Assembly: GCA_029250625.1 (NCBI GenBank)
Contig: JAQXEX010000023.1
Span: 1 to 42,631 of the forward strand
Direction of reading: 5' to 3'
DNA length: 42,631 nucleotides
From: Candidatus Poseidonia sp.
Lineage (GTDB): Archaea > Thermoplasmatota > Poseidoniia > Poseidoniales > Poseidoniaceae
Shown: piece by piece, positions 15,053-25,600 of the stretch
Position numbering within the stretch: position 1 is the stretch's first letter
How the letters are laid out: each line of letters opens with the position of its first letter
The notes under the pieces: generated by a model
Seen by the model: the letters and a program-made list of their open reading frames with translations, nothing else
What the model was told of the DNA's origin: nothing
Databases searched by the model: none
Program-made: the position numbers and the translations under genes

Positions 15053-18046
15053 ATGTCCGCACCACGCTTGAATAAGAATCGGTCCAATCCTCTCATTCCA
15101 ACCCTCATCGTTGGATTTCTTTTCCTCCAGGTTTGGGCGCCTCTTGCAAGTGCTGCTGGCATGCAATCCTGCAGTTCTCTTGGCGGAGAGTGCGACGAAT
15201 ACGACCACGCCGAAGACATGACTCCAAACCGACAGGATTGGGTTGAAGGAATGTATGTTTTCGATTTGGTTTCAACCTCGAGCATCGAACTTGAGTTGAC
15301 TTGGGCCGTTCGTGAATTCGAACGAGATTCTCTCGGTCTTGGTTCAGGGACGATTGTAGGAAACACGCTTGAAAATACCGATGGACTCGATTCTAACGAC
15401 GGAGCACCTGCAGATTTAATCCGTGAAATGTTTAACACAGAAACAGGTGGAAGTGGAACCCCAACGGTGGGTCAAAAACTGAAAAATGAAGTGAATGATG
15501 CCATCGAAGACGCCCTGACAAGCGGGTTTGGTACGGTAACCAGCCTCAGCACAAATTACGTCAATCAATATACAAATGCAGGCACAGTCACCGAATGCTC
15601 CACCGATGAATTAACCGACTCAGCTGCAGAAGGTGCAAGTCAAGACAACGTGTTTGAACCCCCATTGTGTTTTACTGCCGTTGCTTCAGTGGAATTGGAG
15701 TCCTCAAATTTCAATCTGGCTGGAAATGAGGATTTAGAACTTGAGCGTACGTACAAAGGACTTTTGACGATGGGTGCAGAAATCAACACCGGATTTGAGT
15801 TAACGACTCAACCGGGACACAAAGCCGACTTCATCATCAACCCTCCAGCATACTCTACCGTCTTATCAGTTGACGATGACGGGTCACGCGTCGCCCGCAA
15901 TGGACCCCCAAGTTACTGGGCTGCGGAATGGTCCATGGACCACCTCGATGCTCAAGAAGTAGACACGGATTTGCTTCAAACAGTTGAAATGAAAATGGGA
16001 CACCGAAATTCATCGGAAACCCCCACAGTGTGGGTGGAAGAAGGGTCAAAAGCCCTTGACTTAAATCTCGTTTTGGATTTGCGAGATGAAGATGCAGCCA
16101 CCATTGACTTTGTCGCAGGCTTGTATTATCTGGATGAGGCGACGCTCTCAGATTGGGGGGTCAACATGTTTGAAGTCTCTTCAGATGCGAGCATTCCGAT
16201 GATCACTTCCGATGGAATCCGTCTTGCATATCATAACGGCATCGTTGACTTAACGCAGTTTACCGACCAATTCCCAATCGGGGATATCGTGGAAGGTATC
16301 GGCTCCACGGTCGCTGGCGTTGGCGAGATCACCATGAGTGACCTGGAATGGGTTTCTGAATCCGACGGAACAGGCAACTTTGAACAGCCAGGGGGGCTCA
16401 ACTACAGCCATTCTACAGGGTGTACTGAACCACTACAAGCCGGACAAGACCTGAATTATTGTCTCGAAGGGACGGTCGCAATGGACGCTACGTATCCGGT
16501 ATACCTTCAAACGACGAGTGCACCAATCGAGAACATGAACCTCATCAGCATTCTCCAGGAATACAACACCAATGAGATGATAGATGACTTCCTTGATGGA
16601 GTACAGCAAAACGATTTGGAGCGGTTAATGAATTCTGGAATCACCCTTGAGACAGTGCTTGATTCAACTTACCTTGACGATATCGTTCCGAGCAACCTTC
16701 CACCATCGGAACTCACGGTTGAAATTCTCGTTCCCTCATGGATTACAACCCTTGATGGAAGTTCAAAAATCATATTGACAAAGACCATTGAAGGGACACA
16801 GGACACGGATATTTCCTTTACTGGAACAGGACCTTCCTACTCATGGGAGAGCGAGATTAAGAACGAACAAGATGACGTTATCTGTTATGCAAACCAGTCC
16901 ACCTGCATTAACAGTCAAATCAGCTTGGATTGGGAGAAATTTAATTTGAATGAATGGAGCCAATCCGTCAGTTTCACCTTTGCTTTAGATGCAGAGATTA
17001 GCATTTACCGAATTGGAATCCCAATCGATGACCTTCCGCAAAATGGCGATACAAAAATCACCATGGAAGCGATTCCTTCTGACCTTCTTCGTCTCGTCAT
17101 TGACTTATCCAGCAGAATGGATGACCCCTTGAATCATACATTTGAATTGGATGGGGACGTAATTGAGATGGTGGCTACTCGACAGGGTATGAAGGACTTC
17201 ACCGTTCAATTTGGTGAATCCGTGACCGAACTCATGCATCGTACTGGAACAGAGCTTGAGTCAGAAGAAGGTATTGAAAAAATGGACTTGAGTGCATTTG
17301 AAATTGAAACCCAGATTTCTGGCATAGATGCTCCGGATGAGACCATTTCAGATGAAGAGCCAATCACGTTGAAAGTGTCCATCCCAAAGGTTACGTTCAC
17401 CATCGGCGTTGACCTTGATACAGAAAAAATACAGAATCAAGACCCCACTGGACTCGGCCTAAGTGTGGTTACAGATGCCCTTTCGACGACCTTCATCCAA
17501 CCTATGGAATGGGCAGCCAATGCTCTGACCACCGGGTTGACCAATTCGGTTGTAAGCATGAAGGGTATTACCTACCCTTACGAATTCAGCACGGGAGATG
17601 TCAACGCAACCGTTGAAGAAGAATACGACCTCAATCTTGCCGGTCCGATTTCTTTCTCGCTTCCGTGGGGTGTAGAAATTCAGGATTGGGATTCAACATC
17701 AGGCAATCTCAGGGTCACTGAAGATGGAGGTCGTCAAACCATAACTTACGTGGTTCCACCCGGCGAATTCCGAGATGATATCTCATTCAGTATCCATATC
17801 AGTTGGATGTACTTCTTGCTACAATTTTGGATTTATCCCACCATCGTCCTTCTCCTTTTGGTTCTCTTTATCCGACGTCGTCGCAGGAAGAAGAAGGCCA
17901 AGAAAGATCGCTTGAAGCGGCGGGAAGGCAACATCAACAAGGCTCAACTTGGGGACAATGAATTTTCTGACTTGGTTGGGTTTTCAAGCCCAGGATTACG
18001 GCGCGGAGAGTCCATTGAGGACATGGCTTCAATTGACGATTACTGA
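15053..18046 (+). CDS. Large secreted, C-terminally anchored surface protein
   Basis: 997 residues from ATG 15053. A signal peptide (PTLIVGFLFLQVWAPLASA, cleavage near ASA-AG) opens a long, acidic ectodomain, mostly predicted beta, with Cys pairs and several N-x-S/T sites. It ends in a membrane segment (FWIYPTIVLLLLVLFI) followed by a very basic stop-transfer (RRRRRKKKAKKDRLKRR) and a short cytoplasmic tail. No enzyme motif or known repeat is visible. The 15053 start gives the natural signal peptide; an earlier ATG at 15011 would add 14 residues and a less good N-terminus. It probably belongs to the cell envelope. Function unknown. It converges on uvrC with a 3-bp gap. Confidence 0.85.
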   Translation: MSAPRLNKNRSNPLIPTLIVGFLFLQVWAPLASAAGMQSCSSLGGECDEYDHAEDMTPNRQDWVEGMYVFDLVSTSSIELELTWAVREFERDSLGLGSGTIVGNTLENTDGLDSNDGAPADLIREMFNTETGGSGTPTVGQKLKNEVNDAIEDALTSGFGTVTSLSTNYVNQYTNAGTVTECSTDELTDSAAEGASQDNVFEPPLCFTAVASVELESSNFNLAGNEDLELERTYKGLLTMGAEINTGFELTTQPGHKADFIINPPAYSTVLSVDDDGSRVARNGPPSYWAAEWSMDHLDAQEVDTDLLQTVEMKMGHRNSSETPTVWVEEGSKALDLNLVLDLRDEDAATIDFVAGLYYLDEATLSDWGVNMFEVSSDASIPMITSDGIRLAYHNGIVDLTQFTDQFPIGDIVEGIGSTVAGVGEITMSDLEWVSESDGTGNFEQPGGLNYSHSTGCTEPLQAGQDLNYCLEGTVAMDATYPVYLQTTSAPIENMNLISILQEYNTNEMIDDFLDGVQQNDLERLMNSGITLETVLDSTYLDDIVPSNLPPSELTVEILVPSWITTLDGSSKIILTKTIEGTQDTDISFTGTGPSYSWESEIKNEQDDVICYANQSTCINSQISLDWEKFNLNEWSQSVSFTFALDAEISIYRIGIPIDDLPQNGDTKITMEAIPSDLLRLVIDLSSRMDDPLNHTFELDGDVIEMVATRQGMKDFTVQFGESVTELMHRTGTELESEEGIEKMDLSAFEIETQISGIDAPDETISDEEPITLKVSIPKVTFTIGVDLDTEKIQNQDPTGLGLSVVTDALSTTFIQPMEWAANALTTGLTNSVVSMKGITYPYEFSTGDVNATVEEEYDLNLAGPISFSLPWGVEIQDWDSTSGNLRVTEDGGRQTITYVVPPGEFRDDISFSIHISWMYFLLQFWIYPTIVLLLLVLFIRRRRRKKKAKKDRLKRREGNINKAQLGDNEFSDLVGFSSPGLRRGESIEDMASIDDY

Positions 18047-18049
18047 ACC

Positions 18050-19774
18050 TCAGTGCATTGAATCATAGATTCGTTGGGCCAGAGATGGGCCAATGCCTGG
18101 GACGGTTAACAATTCACTGACCGCTGCGTGTTCAATGCCTTTTCTTCCGCCAAAATGTCGTAGAAGAGTTTGCAACTTTTTGGCCCCCAATCCCTCAACG
18201 GCTTCCAGAGGATCCGCCAGCCGGTTCCGGCTTCGCCGCTTACGATGGAAGGTGTTGACGAAGCGATGGGCTTCGTCTCTCGCATGAACCATCACCCTTC
18301 CTTGCCGGTCAAGGATCAATGGCTCGTGGTCGTCTCGATAAACGGTCTCCTCGCGTTTGGCCAAGGCGGCTACAGGAAATCGTCCGGCCCAACCGTGCTC
18401 TTCCAACGCTTTTGTGATGGTGCTGAGGTGAGTTTCTCCACCGTCGATAAGCAAGAGGTCAGGCCATTCTTCTTGCCGCTTCGCCCACCTCACGACGACT
18501 TCTTTCATCATTCGCAAATCATCGATGGCGTCTCCTTTAACCACATATTTCCGATACTCATCCTTGGCGGGTCGACCGTTTCTCATGACCACGCTCGCTC
18601 CGACTCGTTCACTTCCAAGAAGTTGAGCCATGTCAAAACAAACCAGGTGATTCAGTTGGTCCAAACCCAAGACTGCCGCCCCGTCATCTGCGGCTCTTTG
18701 TTCAAGAGAGCCGCTTGTTTTCGTAGCCATACGTTGCAGTTGGATCTCGGCGTTCTGGCGAGCCAGTGTTGCCAAATTTTCAAGGTCGCCTCGCTGAGGT
18801 GTACGCACTTCAACCGTACTTCCTCTTCGCTGATTTAACCACGATTGGAGTCCGTCGAAAATCGGCACGGGGCTCAGAAGGAGTCGGGGTGGCCTTCGGT
18901 GGGCATAATGTTCTGAAATGAACATTGAAATGGTTTCACCAATGTCTCCTCCATAGACCACAGGCCACGCTTCTTGGCCCTGAACCATGCCCTCATCAGC
19001 ATGCAATACAACAACAGCAGCCAGCTCACCTTGGGTGGCGAGGCCTATGGCGTCACAGTCGCGGTAGACTTTGCTTGATACAACATGTTGGCTGGTTGTA
19101 GCCCGTACGGCCCGAATGGTATCCCTGTATCTTGCCGCTTCTTCGAAGGCTTCACGGGCAGATGCCTTCTCCATTGAGGCAACCAATTCGTCCGTGAGGG
19201 TAGCAGCGTTTCCATTGAGGATTTGGCGGACGTTCTTGACATTCTCATTGTAGCCTTCCGGTGAGACACAAGGGCCAGCACACAATCCAATGTGCATGGA
19301 AAGGCATCCCTGCGGAAGCAATTCCTTACAGTCGCGGATCCCAAATTGCCGTCGTAACAATTGCATGACTTGCTTTGCTGCACCTGCATTGGGGAATGGG
19401 CCCCACTGTTCGGAATTTTTAGGTGGATAACGCGTATACATGATGCGAGGGAACTCATGATTGGTCAAAACAAGGTAGGGAAAGGATTTCCCATCCTTGA
19501 GCATTGAATTGTAACGCGGCATGTGCTCCCGAATCAATTGCCGTTCGAGAATGAGCGCTGCTTGAGGCGTTTGGGTTACGATGCATTCGATATCATCGGC
19601 CTTTGCGACAAGTTCCGGAATCATCTGCCGGTCAGGGTTGGATGCAAAATAGGAGCGTATTCGCTCGTTAAGACGTGTCGCTTTCCCCACATAGAGGACC
19701 CTCCCTTCTTTGGTTTTGAAAAGATAAACACCCGCCTCCTTGGGGAGGTCAGCCGAACTGAGGTCGACGGGCAT
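18050..19774 (-). CDS. uvrC: UvrABC system protein C (excinuclease)
   Basis: 574 residues, near family length. UvrC makes both incisions around bulky or UV lesions after UvrA2B loading. Domains in order: GIY-YIG nuclease (AGVYLFKTKEGRVLYVGKA, about 13-31); a four-cysteine set at about 149, 157, 165 and 169 (RDC, GCLS, GLCAGPC) matching the reported UvrC iron-sulfur site; a UVR motif near 194-224; the RNase H-like 3' nuclease domain (CFDMAQLLGSERVGAS, LLLIDGGETHL); and two C-terminal HhH motifs (VEGLGAKKLQTLLRHFGG, LTVPGIGPSLAQRIY). ATG 19774 gives the usual N-terminus; a longer frame to 19831 is less likely. uvrA and uvrB are not in the window. Bacterial-type UvrC in an archaeon points to ancient transfer. 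Confidence 0.95.
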   Translation of the reverse strand: MPVDLSSADLPKEAGVYLFKTKEGRVLYVGKATRLNERIRSYFASNPDRQMIPELVAKADDIECIVTQTPQAALILERQLIREHMPRYNSMLKDGKSFPYLVLTNHEFPRIMYTRYPPKNSEQWGPFPNAGAAKQVMQLLRRQFGIRDCKELLPQGCLSMHIGLCAGPCVSPEGYNENVKNVRQILNGNAATLTDELVASMEKASAREAFEEAARYRDTIRAVRATTSQHVVSSKVYRDCDAIGLATQGELAAVVVLHADEGMVQGQEAWPVVYGGDIGETISMFISEHYAHRRPPRLLLSPVPIFDGLQSWLNQRRGSTVEVRTPQRGDLENLATLARQNAEIQLQRMATKTSGSLEQRAADDGAAVLGLDQLNHLVCFDMAQLLGSERVGASVVMRNGRPAKDEYRKYVVKGDAIDDLRMMKEVVVRWAKRQEEWPDLLLIDGGETHLSTITKALEEHGWAGRFPVAALAKREETVYRDDHEPLILDRQGRVMVHARDEAHRFVNTFHRKRRSRNRLADPLEAVEGLGAKKLQTLLRHFGGRKGIEHAAVSELLTVPGIGPSLAQRIYDSMH

Positions 19775-19807
19775 GAAGCCCTCTTGCAGACGGTGACTCA
19801 AAAGGGC

Positions 19808-19828
19808 AACCCTGTGAATAGAAGGGTT
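19808..19828. promoter_or_regulatory. Inverted repeat between uvrC and the STAND ATPase gene
   Basis: AACCCT and AGGGTT form a perfect 6-bp inverted repeat with a 9-base spacer, in the 94-bp divergent region. GTGAA/TTCAC at 19814-19831 overlaps it. It may be an operator for either gene; chance cannot be excluded. Confidence 0.3.
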
Positions 19829-19868
19829 CACGCAACCAATGGGATGATTGATGAAGGAGGAGCAGGAA

Positions 19869-22082
19869 GTGCATTATGGAAGAGATATGCTCAGTCGTCC
19901 ACAGGAAAAGTTACTCCGATACCTCGGTACCTTCCCCGAGGCCTTGGATCAAGCCTGGGATGTCCCTCGCGACCTTTCCCTCCCCGGTCTTGCTGAAGCG
20001 ATGGGTATTGTGCGGTCAGGGTTAAACCGACCTCTCCATCTGTTGGAATCTGAACAATTGATTACCGTTCGAGTTGCTCATGTCATCGGGGGAGGTTCTC
20101 GCCGAAGGCAGGTATATCACGCCTCCGAAAAAGGACGCCTATGGCTGTTGGAGCACCCCGAAGACATCGCTGTTGACGAAGGTCAAGGTGCGCCAAAGGA
20201 GACCCATTTGCACGTCGAACTCATCGGTCGGGAGGAGGCGATTCTTGAATTGGAATCTCTGTTTGGCCAACAGCAGCCCGTTTTACTTGGAGGCCTATCG
20301 GGTATCGGAAAGACGACCGTCGCTCAAGCACTGACAAGCCGAGCCTCGGTTAGAGGTACATCCGTACATTCAGCGATTGTGAATGAATTCTCAGACATGA
20401 GGGATATCATTCAACAGTGGTTTCCAACCGTTAAACCACTTCCTCACGATACAGAAGCATTGGAATCACTTCTTGAGGCCGCTAACAAGAAGCGTATGTT
20501 CGTGATTGATGATGTCCATCTGATTTCACCAAGGCACGCAATGAACATCAAGGACATGATTCAATCATTTCATTGCGACAGCAACACGACGCTTCTTCTT
20601 GTTGGTCGGACTCCGTTGCCGTTTGATGTTGAATTTGAGTACCGTCAACTGTCGGCTCTTGACCCTGAAGAGGCAACCAAATTGTTAGGAGAGCATTTGG
20701 ACTTGGAGCACCGCCTTTCAATTGCAAAAGCACTGGGCGGCCATCCGATGGCTCTCCAATTGTACACGGAAGGAACACCGCTTCCAGAGGCCGGAGAAGA
20801 CATTCAAAATTTTGTTGAGCAAACGATTCTGCAGAACCTTGGAGACGATGAACTCGCCGCCTTAGATCACTACGTGCTCTTCCCCCGACCGCTTGCTGCA
20901 AAAGAGATCCCTCATCAGGACGAAATCTCCGATTTAGACGTCCACGCCCTTTTACGATGGGAACAGGATAACACGAAACTTGAGATTCAACACCTTGTCC
21001 GAAACGTTCGTCGTACGATGTTCTCCAAAGACCGCCTCAATGAACTCCATCAAACATCCTTGAACCACTGGCTCTTGTGCGAAGATACCCCCGATTCACA
21101 AATTCTCCGATTGTATCACCAACTTGCTCTTGATGACCCAGGGTTCAAATCGCAAATTGAGAGCCAAGTCGAACACCTTCTTCCTGCGCAAGGCGCAGCA
21201 ATCGCGGTCATTTTGAACCGAGCCGTTGAGCAGAAACCAGAAGACGAGATGCTTCACTATTGGGCGGGTAAAGTCGCCCTGCACCGTCATGAAATTGACC
21301 GAGCACAGGTTCACCTTGAAGCGATTTCAAACGAAAGTCTGCGAAGCGAATTGGCTTATCAAAAAGCAATTCTTGAAGGCGATGAGGCAGAATCCCAACA
21401 GTTGTTGGAGGCGGTTCTTGCACAAGGAAACGATGTGGAGGCAGCGCGCACGTTACTCTCAGCAGCCGTACAACATCTCGAAGACCGTTTGTTTGACGAA
21501 CCATCAGAAAAGGCCACTTCAACGATTCACTCCCTTCTTCAAGATGTCAAACTGCCCCAACGCCAAGAATTACGCGCTGCAATGATGGTGAGTCTCTCCA
21601 TGATTCAGCACGCCGTGGCTTTGTTAGAAGAAGATGCTCAGCGGGCACACGAACTTCGCGATGCATTAGCATCGATCAGTGATGAGCATGACCCCTTCGT
21701 TCGTCTGCTCAAATTGAAGGCATCCTTACGTTTCCATTCATCGGACCATCTCGAACCGATCATTACCGAGGCGGAAGAGGTCATTCAACGCCAACCCACA
21801 ACCTTCCACAAAGCAGCTTTACGATTGACCCTCACTGAGTTTCTATGGGCTCATGATTCCGAGAGGGCGCACGTTATGTTTGAGGATGTTCCGCAACCAG
21901 ATGCGCTTCAGTCCAAAGGAATTGCTCAGCAGCGTTATGCAGGGCGATGGTGGTATTTGCACTCAAAATTAACGTCAGAACAGTCGCTAATGTCAATGCG
22001 TGAAGCAAGTCGTTGCTTTCGTTCAGCAGGTTGTCATTCAGCCAGCCGTACTCTCGTCAAACGAATGCATCGGCTGTTGTGA
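19869..22082 (+). CDS. STAND-type ATPase with N-terminal winged helix and TPR-like C-terminus
   Basis: About 737 residues. Residues to about 95 form a MarR/ArsR-like winged helix (LPGLAEAMGIVRSGLNRPLH, then a basic wing SRRRQVYHASEKGR). The NTPase core has Walker A GGLSGIGKTTVAQAL and Walker B KRMFVIDDVHL, and a sensor-like LLLVGRTPL. GGHPMALQLY is the NB-ARC/STAND GxP region. The rest is helical, TPR-like repeats. STAND proteins act as switches that respond to a ligand, and the N-terminal domain suggests DNA binding. GTG 19869 has AAGGAGGAG about 8 bases upstream; ATG 19887 and TTG 19848 are alternatives. It diverges from uvrC. A transcription regulator is likely; the regulon is unknown. Such N-terminal wHTH-ATPase-TPR proteins can also serve in defence. 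Confidence 0.8.
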   Translation: MHYGRDMLSRPQEKLLRYLGTFPEALDQAWDVPRDLSLPGLAEAMGIVRSGLNRPLHLLESEQLITVRVAHVIGGGSRRRQVYHASEKGRLWLLEHPEDIAVDEGQGAPKETHLHVELIGREEAILELESLFGQQQPVLLGGLSGIGKTTVAQALTSRASVRGTSVHSAIVNEFSDMRDIIQQWFPTVKPLPHDTEALESLLEAANKKRMFVIDDVHLISPRHAMNIKDMIQSFHCDSNTTLLLVGRTPLPFDVEFEYRQLSALDPEEATKLLGEHLDLEHRLSIAKALGGHPMALQLYTEGTPLPEAGEDIQNFVEQTILQNLGDDELAALDHYVLFPRPLAAKEIPHQDEISDLDVHALLRWEQDNTKLEIQHLVRNVRRTMFSKDRLNELHQTSLNHWLLCEDTPDSQILRLYHQLALDDPGFKSQIESQVEHLLPAQGAAIAVILNRAVEQKPEDEMLHYWAGKVALHRHEIDRAQVHLEAISNESLRSELAYQKAILEGDEAESQQLLEAVLAQGNDVEAARTLLSAAVQHLEDRLFDEPSEKATSTIHSLLQDVKLPQRQELRAAMMVSLSMIQHAVALLEEDAQRAHELRDALASISDEHDPFVRLLKLKASLRFHSSDHLEPIITEAEEVIQRQPTTFHKAALRLTLTEFLWAHDSERAHVMFEDVPQPDALQSKGIAQQRYAGRWWYLHSKLTSEQSLMSMREASRCFRSAGCHSASRTLVKRMHRLL

Positions 22083-22328
22083 TTAGAGTTCAGCTCCAAT
22101 CAGCGTCTTCGTGTCGGCAATTCCAGAAAGGGAACGGATGTCTTCTACAATGCATCGGGTAAGTGCAAACTCCTCATCAGCTTGTACGCGGGCGATGATG
22201 TCATATTCACCAAAAAGCATCCACCTGTTGGTCACTAAATCGATGTTATCAAGCGCATTACGAACGTTATCCTCTTCGCCAGGAAGGGTGGTAATCAATA
22301 CGAATCCAATAGCCATTTCATCACTCAT
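22083..22328 (-). CDS. Stand-alone RAM (Lrp/AsnC ligand-binding) domain protein
   Basis: 81 residues covering one alpha-beta RAM/ACT-like domain with no DNA-binding part. The core is AIGFVLITTLPGEEDNVRNA, with LFGEYDIIARVQ (the G-x-Y/F-D strand) and IADTKTLIGAEL at the end. In Lrp-family regulators this domain binds amino acids and drives oligomerisation. Stand-alone forms are common in archaea, and some partner with full-length Lrp proteins. Its ATG overlaps the stop of the next gene upstream by 4 bases (ATGA). It ends one base after the STAND gene, on the opposite strand. Ligand unknown. Confidence 0.85.
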   Translation of the reverse strand: MSDEMAIGFVLITTLPGEEDNVRNALDNIDLVTNRWMLFGEYDIIARVQADEEFALTRCIVEDIRSLSGIADTKTLIGAEL

Positions 22329-22558
22329 CCTTCAACTGCAATCAGCGTTTGTGTTTCCTTGACGCCTTCGATTTTACGAAATGTATTCATGACAAGGTCA
22401 GAAAGACGTTTTGAATTTGGAGCAGTAATACGAACCAAGAGGTCAAACTCACCGTAGAGTGCGTGAACTTCTGCGACGTCTTCATGTCCAGTGAGCGAGA
22501 GGTACACTTCACGCTCATGCGTGGGTTCGGTTTTGAACAGAATAAATGCCTCAGGCAT
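22325..22558 (-). CDS. Second stand-alone RAM domain protein
   Basis: 77 residues, a paralogue of its neighbour: AFILFKTEPTHEREVYLSL, LYGEFDLLVRITAP and VKETQTLIAVEG. It has the same G-E-(Y/F)-D core and T-x-T-L-I end, and no HTH. Overlapping stop and start codons (ATGA) indicate that the two are made from one transcript, and they may form a heteromer. A TATA-like box lies at 22581-22588 on the minus strand, about 26 bases before the ATG, as in a leaderless transcript. Confidence 0.85.
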   Translation of the reverse strand: MPEAFILFKTEPTHEREVYLSLTGHEDVAEVHALYGEFDLLVRITAPNSKRLSDLVMNTFRKIEGVKETQTLIAVEG

Positions 22559-22580
22559 GTATGTTGGAATGAAAGTCGGG

Positions 22581-22588
22581 ATTTATGG
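22581..22588 (-). promoter_or_regulatory. TATA-like box for the RAM-domain pair
   Basis: Minus-strand CCATAAAT is centred about 26 bp before the ATG at 22558, the typical archaeal spacing for a leaderless transcript. Confidence 0.4.
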
Positions 22589-22663
22589 CTTCCTCTTGAT
22601 GCATTTCCTCTCCCGATACAAAGCAGCGAACCATTGAAAGGGTAAAGCAAGTGATTGAACGAT

Positions 22664-25600
22664 ATGACAGTGCCCCCTCGTCCAGCCTCGCGGGTAATTT
22701 TTGTCACACTTCTCTTCCTTCTGCCGTTGTTGACAGCAATCTACCCGCTCAATGAATCAGAATCGGTTGACCCAATTGTTCAGAATACCGGGGCTCGGGC
22801 TCAAGTCACTTGGTCGGGTACGCAGGTTCTCACGAACACGTATACCGTTCCCGTTTCAGATGAGTTGGTGATTCAGGCCTGCACCGTCGTCCAGATGGAT
22901 GGCGGCGTGCGAATTGTTGTGGATGGACGGCTGACCATATTGGGGACTCAAAGTTGCCCCGTAATTCTTGAAGCAAGCGGACTATCAGACCACGAGGGGA
23001 TTCAATTCAATTCCTCTTCCTCAGGTCGTGGCTCTCTTCTGCAAAATGTGACGATTGAGGATTCCATTTACGGGGTGACCATTTACAGTTCTAATCCGGT
23101 CATTGAGAATTTGACTGTGGTCAATCCTGATCGTGTTGGTGTTGACATGTTCAACAATGCTGCCCCGAGAATCACCGATCTATTCGTCAATGAAGCTGGC
23201 CGGGATTTGGCCTTCCAAGGCGACTGGCGCTACGGTATTGGTCTATCAATCGGAGCGGGTTCAACCCCCATTGTCACCCGTGCGGTTTTCACTGATGTTT
23301 TGACCCGTGGTGTGAACATCTGGGGCGCATCAGGCGGACTCATACAGGGCATCACTGTAGACAATTGTTCGGGGTCGAGCTGGGCTATGGCTGCAGGGAT
23401 TTGGGTAGAAGATAGTCAGCCACTTCTCACCAATGTTTCCATTGACAAATCAGACACGGGGATGGTCATTCGTCACATCGATGACGGCGGTTACACTCGT
23501 GCTGTCGTCCGCGACGCAACAATTACAAATTCAATGTACCGAGGCGTCTATGTTGACAAAAACAATCACACCAATTACACCAATTATGAAACGGCAGATT
23601 TCACCAATTTGACCATCAGAGGTACCGGGACAAGTGGAGCCACGACGGCTAACATCGGATATGCTGCACTCGAAGTCAATGCAACCGGTGCATGGTTTGA
23701 CAACACCCTCATTGAAGATTCAACGACCGTTGGCGTACGTTTGTACTTCGTTGACGATACGACCACCTTCCGAAACCTCACGATTCGTGATTCAGGCGAT
23801 CCTGGTGAGGGGCCACATGAAGCTGGTCTCGCTGTCAGGTCTTCCTTTTTCGCACCCAACTTTGAGGGCATGGAAATCTCAGGCTCGGTTGGCCCGGGCA
23901 TCTCCTCATCCTCTGGAGGCGCCATGCAAGGGTTTGATTGGAATTTACACAACAATACAAAGCACGGTCTATTGATTGACAGAGCCACAGTGGTCGTTAA
24001 CGGACTCCAACTGAACGACAACGAGCAGTCCGGTGCACAGGTTCATGACGCGAGGTATGTGACCTTCGAGAACCTCACTGCGGCCAATAACGGTGGCGAT
24101 GCAGCAACCAATCCACTGGCTCAAAACCAAGCGGGCTTGTATTATCAAGAATCCAACGACTTGGAATCCGAATCGGGGGACGTCCGATGCAGGAACTGCA
24201 TGGTTTCGGGTTCAACCGGTGCCGGTATCTTGGCTGAAAACTCAGTGGATTTGTGGCTTGAGGGAATCACGCTCTATGGAAACAGCGTGGATGTTCCCGC
24301 TCTTACCATCGATAACGAGGATACCATGCCCGCAGGCGCAACTGGGCGCGTCAACATTCTCCAAGCGAACATTACAGCGGAAAGTCCTGGACAGCCAGCA
24401 GTTGAACTCTTGAGAACCGCTGCACACATCGAGGGAATGTCCTTTGCTGGAAACCATACCGGATTGGAATGGAGCGGTGATAATAACGGAAACTTCCCAT
24501 CCATCATTTCACACAGTGATTTTTCAGGAACATCCTGCCTGAAGTTGACAAATCATCCAAACCTTGGTGGGCAAGGGAACACCATCACCTCCGCTTGTTC
24601 GGGCTTTGTTCAACTGGAAAACAGTCAAGTCAACTGGTCCGGCCTTGAAGATGAATCCGGGGCTACAATGATTCAACTTGATGATACATCAGATCTTCAT
24701 CTTCATCAACCGGTTAACATTGACCTGAACTTGGCCTCCTTTTCGGGGGCAGCGACCGTAGATGTGGCTTGGGACCTTACAATATGGGTTGTAAACAACT
24801 TCACAAATGGGATTCCAAATGCAAACGTTGATGCAAGTTTTACCGACTATGAACCATCTGTACAGCAGTATACCAACGATTTAGGCTACGTGTTCCTTTC
24901 CGATTTCATCGGCCAGCAGTGGACTTCTTCGGGAGCATCACCTCATAATTCAGTCACCATTCAGTGCGCCTACGATAGCATCACGAATTCGACCAGCGCC
25001 ACCCTTGATCAGAACAGATTTGTGAATTGTCTACTGCCCTTGGATAATCAAGCGCCGTTCTTGATGTGGGAATCACCGCTGGATGAAGCAATTTATCCCT
25101 CTCAAGGGGAAGTCGTGTTCAACGCCAGTGATTCTTGGGACCTTGATGATGATGACCTGACCTTCTCTTGGACGAGCAGCCTCGATGGTGACATTCTGTC
25201 GTCCTGCAACGGGCCCGGGCTCTCCACTGGACATCCAAGTGAAGGATTGGCCTTCACTGTTAATTTAGACCCCGCAGTTTGGGGCTGTACCCTTTCAGAC
25301 GGCATCCACCTCATCACTTTGGAATTGTGCGATGAGACAGGGCAATGTGTCTCTGAAAGCAGGACGATTGAGCTGGTTAACCTTGCTCCAATTCTCGTCG
25401 TTGATTTCGAACCCGCCCTCAACCCGTGGAGCGAACTCATCATGCCGCAAACCGGCACCCTGGTCATCAACACCACGGGCACGTATGACCCTGAAGGCGA
25501 TGATTTCGCCTGCGTCATTGATTTCAACGGTGAAGGCGCCGCTTGGGGCAACCAGTGGGTGTGTCCTGAGGAACTCACTTACACCTTTGATTACACCACC

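Noticed and set aside
18170-18838. Plus-strand frame of 222 codons
   Set aside because: Antisense shadow of uvrC, whose motifs are complete.
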